A stretch of 9,224 nt of DNA from Lachnoclostridium sp. UBA1434. Its GTDB lineage: Bacteria > Bacillota > Clostridia > Lachnospirales > Lachnospiraceae. Of this stretch, positions 1 through 5,207 are shown piece after piece. The translations under genes and the position numbers were made by a program. Where the stretch lies: assembly GCA_002329645.1 (NCBI GenBank), contig DCTS01000025.1, positions 6,836-16,059 on the forward strand, given 5' to 3'. The stretch's first letter is position 1, and every line of letters begins with the position of its first letter. Below the pieces are notes generated by a model. That model had not been told where the DNA came from. It saw only the letters and a list, made by a program, of their open reading frames with translations, and did no database searches.

Positions 1-1
1 T

Positions 2-154
2 ACCGACAAGCAGGTTCAGGCAGTTATTGAAGAGCTGCAGCAGGGACAATCTGCAGTTGATGAGCGTAAGGGAGAGCTGGCAGAGAGCGAAAAGAAAATA
101 CACGATTTAAATGCAAGACTGGATACTTTAATCTTTGCACTTGTGGGGGCATGA
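2..154 (+). CDS. C-terminal end of a coiled-coil protein (5' truncated)
   Basis: This is an open frame from the window edge to a TGA at 152-154, giving the last 50 residues of a protein whose start lies outside. The fragment is rich in E, Q, K and A with a heptad-like spacing of hydrophobic residues (V5, V8, I9, L12, then L26, I33, L36, L40), as in a long coiled coil. It ends in a short hydrophobic tail (LIFALVGA). The stop is 4 bp before the ATG of the dynamin-like GTPase, so the two are almost certainly co-transcribed and translationally coupled. No catalytic motif is present in the visible part, so the function cannot be named. Being in a dynamin operon suggests, but does not show, a structural or membrane-associated partner. 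The reading frame is well supported by its composition and by the tight junction. Confidence 0.7.
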   Translation, partial: TDKQVQAVIEELQQGQSAVDERKGELAESEKKIHDLNARLDTLIFALVGA

Positions 155-158
155 TTCT

Positions 159-2105
159 ATGGACAAATTCAGACCGAACCAATACGATGATTATTTTTCC
201 ATGCAAAATTTAGACAAACTGAGCGATGTTGAAGCACATCTGGAATTTGCGGAGAGGCTTTTAAAGAAATATTCAAGCCAGATGACAGATGATGAGGGAC
301 CTCTTAGCAAGGATGATTGGAGAAGCCTTAAGGACCAGCTTGATGTGATCCGGAAGAAGCAGAACGACAAGAAGTTAAATCTTAGTGTAATTGGCGAATT
401 TTCTACAGGTAAAAGCACCTTTATCAACGCTTTGTTAAGAAAGGATCTTTTAGCCTCCAGCGCTTTGCAGGGGACGACTGTTGCGTCAACAGTCATAGAT
501 TATTCCAGGCAGCATATGATACATTTGCAGTATCTGGACGGACGTCCGGATGAGAAGCATACATATGACGATATTAGCAGCATGAAGGCAGGCCTGGAGA
601 AATTTACGACAGATTCCTTAATTGCCAGACAGCTTCGTGCGGTTAATGTTTTCCTGCCGGCAGAGGTTCTTAAGGATAATTTCCGCATTATTGATACACC
701 GGGAACGAATGTAACAGAAGCCTGGCATGAAGATGTAACCATCCGTACGCTTAAGGAGATGTCTGACCTGTCCATTGTCCTTATCTCGGCAGAAAAACCG
801 GTGCCGGACACCATGTTAAGATTTGTCAGGAGTCACCTGGAGGCTATTCTGCCGCAATGTGTGTATGCAGTGACAAAGCTGGATACAATCAGGAAAAAGG
901 AGCGGGCAGGTTTACTTGATTATGTGAAGATGAGACTGGAGAAAGAGCTGGAGCTTAAGGAGGCAGTTGTTCTTCCTTATGTATCCACCGTAGTTCTCCC
1001 GGATGAACAGACAGAGGCTGATGATGAGCTGCTTGGGATGTCGATGGAAAGCGAGAAGCAGATAGTTCGGCATATGGCTGAGCAGAAGGCTCTTGCCCAG
1101 ACTAAAAAGCTTACATCCCTGATAGATACTGTATATAAATCCATATCAGCCAGGATGAAACAGATTTCCGATGTATATAACAAGAAGCTAAGCTTGCTTG
1201 AGAAGACGAAAAAAACAGATCTCAGCCATTTTGTAGAGCAGGAAAAACAGGTTAGATTAAAGGATTTCGATGATGCTGCAAAGGGTTTGTATAATGATGC
1301 GGATAATGAAATCCATATCACCGCAGATAATGCATGTAAGAATATTCTTAACACCTTTGAAACAAAGCAGACTATCGATAATATGAAGGATTATATCAGC
1401 GGTACTCTCAGCAAGGATTGCAGCAGTTATGCCATGGCAATTGTCAAGGAGACGGAAGAATATTATAAACCCGTACAAAAGCTTTTTAAAGATGAGATGG
1501 GGAAATTTGAAAAGTCATTTAAAAAGCTGTATACATCATTGAACATCATACCTCTTGATATGTCCCAGCCTCAGTATAATCTTCCGCAGAAGGTTGAGAT
1601 TGAAACGGCTAATATCAGCTCGGCAGCCAGTTTTATTGTAAGCAAGCTTTCAAGTGAGAACAGAGCCTTTTTTGGGGGTGCGGCAGCCGGCGCTGCTATC
1701 GGATCTATGATCCTGCCAGGGGTTGGAACTTTGGTAGGAGGTTTTCTCGGGCTTATGGCCGGCGCCGTAGCTGCGCCCGATTCCAATAAGGTTCGTGCAG
1801 ATTGCAAGGATAAGCTTAAACCCCAGCTTACCAGTTATTATAATAATGTTTGCGATAAATCTATAGCGGCGGTGGATAAATATATAGGACAGATACGCTT
1901 ATGCCTTTCTAAAGAAATTGACGAATATCTTAAAAGATACAGAGATGAAGTAGACAGGCAAATTGCATATGAAAACGGGCAGAGAGATATAATTACTGCT
2001 AAGATTAATGATATACAAAGCGATATGTCCTTAATTCAAAATCGCAAGAAACAATTGGATTCCGTAACAAAGGAGCTAAGCCGATTGGGCAGAAAGGGAA
2101 AATAA
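159..2105 (+). CDS. dynamin-like GTPase
   Basis: This 648-residue large GTPase is of the bacterial dynamin-like type. The GTPase motifs are all visible: G1/P-loop GEFSTGKST (79-87), the G2 threonine in GTT (105-107), G3 DTPG (179-182) and G4 TKLD (239-242). A mostly helical middle and stalk region (about 300-500) follows. A Gly/Ala-rich hydrophobic stretch (about 504-540, with FFGGAAAGAAIG and VGGFLGLMAGAVAAP) could insert in the membrane as the paddle or hairpin of bacterial dynamins does. The last 90 residues return to a charged helical, coiled-coil-like segment. Such proteins bind and remodel membranes using GTP. In bacteria they have been tied to membrane repair, envelope stress, phage tolerance and vesicle secretion; which applies here is unknown. 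The ATG at 159 was chosen over a TTG at 135: GGGGG at 145-149 lies 9 nt upstream, and this start clears the preceding stop. It is followed 3 bp later by a small membrane-hairpin protein. Confidence 0.9.
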   Translation: MDKFRPNQYDDYFSMQNLDKLSDVEAHLEFAERLLKKYSSQMTDDEGPLSKDDWRSLKDQLDVIRKKQNDKKLNLSVIGEFSTGKSTFINALLRKDLLASSALQGTTVASTVIDYSRQHMIHLQYLDGRPDEKHTYDDISSMKAGLEKFTTDSLIARQLRAVNVFLPAEVLKDNFRIIDTPGTNVTEAWHEDVTIRTLKEMSDLSIVLISAEKPVPDTMLRFVRSHLEAILPQCVYAVTKLDTIRKKERAGLLDYVKMRLEKELELKEAVVLPYVSTVVLPDEQTEADDELLGMSMESEKQIVRHMAEQKALAQTKKLTSLIDTVYKSISARMKQISDVYNKKLSLLEKTKKTDLSHFVEQEKQVRLKDFDDAAKGLYNDADNEIHITADNACKNILNTFETKQTIDNMKDYISGTLSKDCSSYAMAIVKETEEYYKPVQKLFKDEMGKFEKSFKKLYTSLNIIPLDMSQPQYNLPQKVEIETANISSAASFIVSKLSSENRAFFGGAAAGAAIGSMILPGVGTLVGGFLGLMAGAVAAPDSNKVRADCKDKLKPQLTSYYNNVCDKSIAAVDKYIGQIRLCLSKEIDEYLKRYRDEVDRQIAYENGQRDIITAKINDIQSDMSLIQNRKKQLDSVTKELSRLGRKGK

Positions 2106-2108
2106 GCT

Positions 2109-2636
2109 ATGAGTAATAAGGATTATGAGATTTTTCAAGCCTGCTGGACTAAGTTTTCAACCCGGCTAAAAGGGGAAATGATGATGCAGGCAAAGAATAA
2201 AACATTTAAGTATCCGGTACTGAACCTGCTTCTTGCTGAAAGCACTGGCTTTTGGGACTCACAGTATTCGGAAGGCGGACGTTGGCTTAAGCAGTATGAA
2301 AAGGAAGAGCCGGGGAAGGCCGACATGATAAGAGACATTTTAGTAAAGGATATGAAGTTTACCGAAGTATCAGAAGCAGCTTCCAGGAATGATTTTCTTA
2401 AATATGCTCTGCCTGCAGGAAGCGCCGTAGCGGGTTTTGCCATATCACGGATCTTTTCTGCAAGCAAATTAATACAGGCCATATGCACAATTGCTACTGC
2501 GGCGGCAGCATATCCGATTGCCGGCAATATACTTGACAAATCTCAAAATAATAAGAGGCAGGAACTGATTCAAGCATATATGAGCCAGTTGGATAAGTAT
2601 AAGATCAGCGTTGAAAGTATTATGCAGAGTGTGTAG
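2109..2636 (+). CDS. small membrane-hairpin protein in the dynamin operon, function unknown
   Basis: This is a 175-residue protein of no family I recognise. Residues 1-95 are soluble, charged and aromatic-containing. Residues 97-142 form two neighbouring hydrophobic Ala/Gly-rich stretches (about 97-116 and 121-142), separated by a short SASK turn, as in a membrane hairpin. A charged helical tail (143-175) ends the protein. The layout, a helical body then a small-residue-rich hydrophobic hairpin then a charged helix, resembles the C-terminal part of the GTPase just upstream. That resemblance is compositional and does not show homology. The ATG lies 3 bp after the GTPase stop, with AAGGG (2094-2098) 10 nt upstream inside the end of the GTPase gene, so translation is probably coupled. 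It is most simply an accessory subunit or membrane anchor for the GTPase. A terminator-like hairpin begins 40 bp after its stop. Confidence 0.85.
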   Translation: MSNKDYEIFQACWTKFSTRLKGEMMMQAKNKTFKYPVLNLLLAESTGFWDSQYSEGGRWLKQYEKEEPGKADMIRDILVKDMKFTEVSEAASRNDFLKYALPAGSAVAGFAISRIFSASKLIQAICTIATAAAAYPIAGNILDKSQNNKRQELIQAYMSQLDKYKISVESIMQSV

Positions 2637-2675
2637 CTTAGAGGGCTGTAGCATAATAACAATATGATATAAAGG

Positions 2676-2723
2676 AAGGGCGTGTTGAAAACCGGCTTTA
2701 TTAGTTGGATGCAGCACGCCCTT
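2676..2723 (+). terminator. stem-loop, probable terminator of the dynamin operon
   Basis: A 12-bp inverted repeat (2676-2687 with 2712-2723, core AAGGGCGTG/CACGCCCTT, one G-T pair) encloses a 24-nt loop and lies 40 bp after the last stop of the operon. The stem is strong, but it is followed only by TAGCTTG rather than a run of T, so termination could be inefficient or partly rho-dependent. Confidence 0.55.
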
Positions 2724-2804
2724 TAGCTTGTATACCAAGACATATCCTTCATTTCTTTATTTTTCCTGAACATTATGTTATTATTATCCGGGAGGATTTT
2801 TAAT

Positions 2805-3353
2805 ATGTTTTTGTATCATTATTTTGACAAATCAATCGGACCTTTCGTCAGCTTATCGGATATTCCTATTGATGAAGCAAAGGCCATACTTAGCAAAATC
2901 AAAGAGGAAAAGCCAAATGTTCAATGTGCAAATCGACAACCTTCATATATGGAAGACAGGCATTACTATGAGGAGATTCTTAAAGCAGAGTTTATAAAAA
3001 AGGGCGGGATGATAAAGCGGCAATCTCCTCACTATATGGTTATCGAGCATAGCCCCTGGTTAAGCACATGGTTCGAGAACTGCGACTTCATAAAGATTCC
3101 GATAGAGGAGTTCGACTTAGATACCGTATCATTTACTTATGGCGACTCACATCCCACATTCAGCCCCAGGCCAAGAGCGGATGACTGGAAGGAGTATCGA
3201 AGAAAGCTTTATACATATGATGAAATTCTGTGCCTGATTAAGAAATACGGATTGCCGCAGGATTGGAATGATGACGGAAGGTACGGTCCCGAGCGATATA
3301 TAGAGGCTCATATATGGAGCGATGAAACTGTAGATAAATATCGATGGAGATAG
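2805..3353 (+). CDS. conserved-looking protein of unknown function (182 aa)
   Basis: This is a soluble, acidic protein rich in aromatic residues (many Y, W, F) and without signal peptide or membrane segment. It opens with MFLYHYFDKSIGPF and contains IEHSPWLSTWFENCDF (about residues 80-95), and its tail is rich in W, D, R and Y. I do not recognise the family and see no catalytic signature. The short, compact sequence with many fixed-looking aromatic positions suggests a small globular domain. The ATG at 2805 is preferred to the in-frame ATG at 2775, because GGGAGGA (2790-2796) lies 8 nt upstream of it; from the upstream ATG this perfect Shine-Dalgarno would fall inside the gene. No clear promoter was found in 2724-2804, so it may rely on read-through past the hairpin upstream or on a non-consensus promoter. 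A repeat array separates it from the next gene. Confidence 0.8.
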   Translation: MFLYHYFDKSIGPFVSLSDIPIDEAKAILSKIKEEKPNVQCANRQPSYMEDRHYYEEILKAEFIKKGGMIKRQSPHYMVIEHSPWLSTWFENCDFIKIPIEEFDLDTVSFTYGDSHPTFSPRPRADDWKEYRRKLYTYDEILCLIKKYGLPQDWNDDGRYGPERYIEAHIWSDETVDKYRWR

Positions 3354-3357
3354 AATG

Positions 3358-3486
3358 AAGCTTGAGAAACAGCAGAGCTTGAAAAAAACAAAGCTGTAAG
3401 AAACATAAAACCGGAAAAAGCATAAAGCCGGAAAAGTATAAAACCGGATAAAGTATAAAACCGAAAAAGCATAAAACCGGATAAAT
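3358..3486 (+). repeat. degenerate 16/17-bp tandem repeat array
   Basis: Five clear head-to-tail units, of consensus YATAAARCCGGAWAAAG, run from 3404 to 3486. Their boundaries are 3404-3420, 3421-3436, 3437-3453, 3454-3469 and 3470-3486, alternating 17, 16, 17, 16 and 17 bp. Before them, 3358-3403 holds about three more diverged units of similar length built on AGCTTGARAAA. The array is AT-rich with a CCGG core in four of the five clear units, and it fills the gap between two genes. It ends a few bases before the Shine-Dalgarno of the glycosylase gene. No protein is encoded by it on the + strand; the only open frame across it, on the - strand, merely translates the repeat. Confidence 0.85.
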
Positions 3487-3513
3487 TATATAGAAGGAGA
3501 TTACACAAAAACC

Positions 3514-4716
3514 ATGATTGGATTAACCATGGAGCAAGCCAGGCGCTTCATGCTCCTTAAGCAGGGCCTGCTGGGAGAGTACAAATTCATAGGAAAGCAG
3601 GGAGCTTTAGACTATATTCGCCAGTCAGGATGCATTCAATTTGACCCTGTTGATTCCTGCGGCAGGAATGCGGATTTGACGCTGCAGTCCCGAGTCGGGG
3701 GCTTTACTAAGCAGACACTTAATGATTTGTTGTATATTGATCGTAAGCTTGTGGATTACACGGACAAAAACCTCTCAATCATACCGGTAGAGGACTGGCC
3801 TTACTTTGAGCGTTATCGCAAGGCTGCGAGGGAAAACGGATTGAGCTTTGAGGGATTGGCAGAGTTGGAGAAGCTGGCCAGGGACCATATAAGGACACAT
3901 GGCCCGGTAAGCTCCGACGAGCTGCCCGTATCCGGATTAATAAAGTGGCATTCAGCCATCCATTGGAGCGGTAACTGGAGTGGCAGTTCAAAGGCATCGC
4001 GCTCGGTACTGGAGCAATTGTATTCAACAGGAGAGCTTGTTATACATCATAAGACAGGCACCAGAAAATACTATGATCTTTCAGAAAGGCATATACCTGC
4101 TGAGCTGTTGTATGCACCGGATCCTCTGCCGGATGATTTCGAGCATCTGAAATGGCGGATTATGCGGCGAATTGGTGCAGTCGGGCTTCTGTGGAATCGC
4201 CCCTCCGATGCATGGCTTCATATATGGGGTATGGATTCCCGGAACAGGGACGAAGCTTTCAAAGAATTGCTTTATGAAGGCAGGATTCTGGAAATCAAGG
4301 TGGAAGATTTAAGGAGCAGTCTGTATTGCAGGGCGGAGGATTTACCGTTAATCGAGACAGCTTCAGATAACTGTGAATTCAAGCCGCGCTGTGAGCTGAT
4401 TGCGCCCCTTGACTGTATGATGTGGGACAGAAAGCTTATTAAGGCCTTGTTTGGCTATGACTACTCCTGGGAGATATATACTCCGGCAGATAAGCGCAAA
4501 TACGGTTATTATGTTCTGCCCTTGCTCTATGGTGAAGGCTTTATAGGACGTCTTGAAGCGGTTGCAGAAAAAAAGGCCGGTGTTCTCACTGTTAAGAACA
4601 TATGGTATGAGAAGGGCGTAAAACCAAATGCTGCAATGAAGGCGGCAATTAAGGACTGTATAGTCCGATTGGCTAAGTTTAATGAATGTGATGTGCTTAA
4701 GGACTCAAATGTATAA
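3514..4716 (+). CDS. YcaQ/AlkX-family DNA glycosylase (winged-helix, HTH_42)
   Basis: This 400-residue protein belongs to the HTH_42 (formerly DUF1006) family of winged-helix DNA glycosylases, which includes AlkZ and E. coli YcaQ/AlkX. These remove bulky N7-alkylpurines and unhook interstrand crosslinks. The N-terminus has the family's LT..QARRF...KQGLLG pattern (4-21). The catalytic Q-phi-D motif is QFD at 42-44 (in IQFDPVD), the form of the YcaQ/AlkX branch rather than the Q-phi-Q of AlkZ. A winged-helix segment lies at about 161-192. The conserved C-terminal block contains APLD (297-300), MWDRK (303-307), the FGYDYSWEIY strand and KRKYGYYVLPLL (327-338). Its length matches the family. ATG 3514 fits the usual N-terminus; AAGGAGA (3494-3500) lies 13 nt upstream, a slightly long spacing. 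Substrate is inferred from the motif only. A strong inverted repeat closes the gene. Confidence 0.9.
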   Translation: MIGLTMEQARRFMLLKQGLLGEYKFIGKQGALDYIRQSGCIQFDPVDSCGRNADLTLQSRVGGFTKQTLNDLLYIDRKLVDYTDKNLSIIPVEDWPYFERYRKAARENGLSFEGLAELEKLARDHIRTHGPVSSDELPVSGLIKWHSAIHWSGNWSGSSKASRSVLEQLYSTGELVIHHKTGTRKYYDLSERHIPAELLYAPDPLPDDFEHLKWRIMRRIGAVGLLWNRPSDAWLHIWGMDSRNRDEAFKELLYEGRILEIKVEDLRSSLYCRAEDLPLIETASDNCEFKPRCELIAPLDCMMWDRKLIKALFGYDYSWEIYTPADKRKYGYYVLPLLYGEGFIGRLEAVAEKKAGVLTVKNIWYEKGVKPNAAMKAAIKDCIVRLAKFNECDVLKDSNV

Positions 4717-4731
4717 AGTCATTATACAGAT

Positions 4732-4770
4732 AACCGGCATGCCGCTGCATAAATATATGGCATGCCGGTT
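4732..4770 (+). terminator. terminator hairpin after the glycosylase gene
   Basis: A perfect 12-bp inverted repeat (AACCGGCATGCC at 4732-4743, GGCATGCCGGTT at 4759-4770) with a 15-nt loop starts 15 bp after the stop codon. The T tract after it is poor (CATTAAGTGTT). Each arm holds the self-complementary octamer GGCATGCC (4736-4743 and 4759-4766), so the same DNA is also a pair of direct palindromes 23 bp apart and could bind a dimeric protein. It ends 9 bp before the -35 box of the next promoter. Confidence 0.65.
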
Positions 4771-4779
4771 CATTAAGTG

Positions 4780-4808
4780 TTGACATATAAAGCGGCGCTT
4801 AATATAAT
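4780..4808 (+). promoter_or_regulatory. consensus SigA promoter of the ABC-F gene
   Basis: A perfect -35 TTGACA (4780-4785) and a perfect -10 TATAAT (4803-4808) are separated by the optimal 17 bp. Transcription should start at about 4814-4817, leaving a leader of about 380 nt before the ABC-F coding region. A full-consensus promoter ahead of a resistance-type gene fits constitutive initiation with control exerted later, in the leader. Confidence 0.9.
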
Positions 4809-4883
4809 ATGTATTGTGCTTAAGAATTACCATAGAGCATTAAGATAACTATAATGTAAAGAAAGGGCAAGGTACCGGCTGTA

Positions 4884-4895
4884 ATGAGGAAATAG
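4884..4895 (+). CDS. three-codon leader peptide (M-R-K) of the attenuator
   Basis: ATG AGG AAA TAG lies about 70 nt into the leader. AAGG (4869-4872) is 11 nt upstream and AAAGGG (4862-4867) is 16 nt upstream, either of which could serve as ribosome binding site. The stop overlaps the first base of the anti-antiterminator strand, so a ribosome held on any of the three codons would cover part or all of that strand. Very short leader ORFs suit drugs that stop ribosomes at or just after initiation. It is too short to be supported by coding statistics; the support is its position. Confidence 0.55.
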   Translation: MRK

Positions 4896-5076
4896 TTCAC
4901 TCAATATTATTGAATATAATGCTGATAATATCAGGCAAGATCAATGCACAGCATCGATTTGCCGGATTACTTTAATTACTTTTGAGTGGATAGTGTCCAT
5001 ATTAGCCGGCGGCTTACCATACCGTATACGCGACCTTTTGAGAATTCTTTTGAGTCTCGGGAAGAATCTAAAGAAA

Positions 5077-5116
5077 AATTATAAATGAATTACACATGCG
5101 TATTTCATTTATAATT
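5077..5116 (+). repeat. 40-nt AT-rich hairpin in the leader
   Basis: A 13-bp perfect stem (5077-5089 with 5104-5116), a T-T mismatch, three further pairs (TAC 5091-5093 with GTA 5100-5102) and a 6-nt loop make the longest hairpin in the window. No T run follows (ATCACTG), so it is not a terminator. It sits between the antiterminator strand and its target and would bring them together in space; as DNA it could also be an operator. Confidence 0.7.
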
Positions 5117-5166
5117 ATCACTGTAAAAGCGTTTCGCAAGCTAAAATAATTATTTTGGGCAACTAT

Positions 5167-5206
5167 CCTCTCCTGATAAATTTTAAGGAGGGGTTTTTAT
5201 TTTATT
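5167..5206 (+). terminator. rho-independent attenuator terminator overlapping the ABC-F Shine-Dalgarno
   Basis: CCTCTCCT (5167-5174) pairs with AGGAGGGG (5186-5193) over 8 bp including one G-U, with an 11-nt loop. TTTTTATTTTATT follows (5194-5206). It lies immediately before the ABC-F coding region, where a terminator makes sense only as a conditional one. Its 3' arm is also the Shine-Dalgarno sequence AAGGAGG (5185-5191), so the folded form would also block ribosome binding. Confidence 0.8.
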
Positions 5207-5207
5207 A

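Larger units (their letters stand above)
4815..5207 (+). promoter_or_regulatory. attenuator leader RNA of the ABC-F gene
   Basis: This transcribed, mostly non-coding stretch is full of mutually exclusive pairings that I traced by hand. Strand A (4895-4904, just after the M-R-K leader ORF) pairs for 10 bp, two of them G-U, with strand B (4982-4991). Strand B (GAGTGGATAGT, 4984-4994) can instead pair with 5162-5172 (ACTATCCTCTC), 10 Watson-Crick pairs with one T-T mismatch. The latter overlaps the 5' arm of the terminator (5167-5193). Other helices are 4875-4885 with 5001-5009 (9 bp, 2-nt bulge), a hairpin at 4934-4963, one at 5041-5069, a long one at 5077-5116, and one at 5141-5158. ABC-F resistance genes of Firmicutes are known to use leader ORFs and premature terminators in this way; the specific model here is inference. 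Confidence 0.75.

Noticed and set aside
135..158. TTG start at 135 for the dynamin-like GTPase
   Set aside because: It would overlap the upstream gene by 20 bp and has no better ribosome site than ATG 159.
3404..3486. Possible CRISPR array
   Set aside because: The units abut directly without unique spacers and are only 16-17 bp long.
3308..3508. Minus-strand open frame with a repeating SGFMLF-like pattern
   Set aside because: It only translates the tandem repeat array; no ribosome site, and it overlaps the end of a real gene.
4854..4859. ATG-TAA minimal start-stop in the leader
   Set aside because: No ribosome binding site upstream and no relation to the pairing strands; expected by chance in AT-rich sequence.
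4886..4895. GAGG..ATAG of the mini-ORF pairing with 5163-5170
   Set aside because: Eight pairs with a two-base bulge are possible, but the 4984-4994 strand pairs better with the same target and gives the right logic for induction by stalling.
4919..4975. Second possible leader ORF of 18 codons (MLIISGKINAQH...)
   Set aside because: No Shine-Dalgarno precedes its ATG, and it runs through the 4934-4963 hairpin; M-R-K at 4884 is better placed for control.
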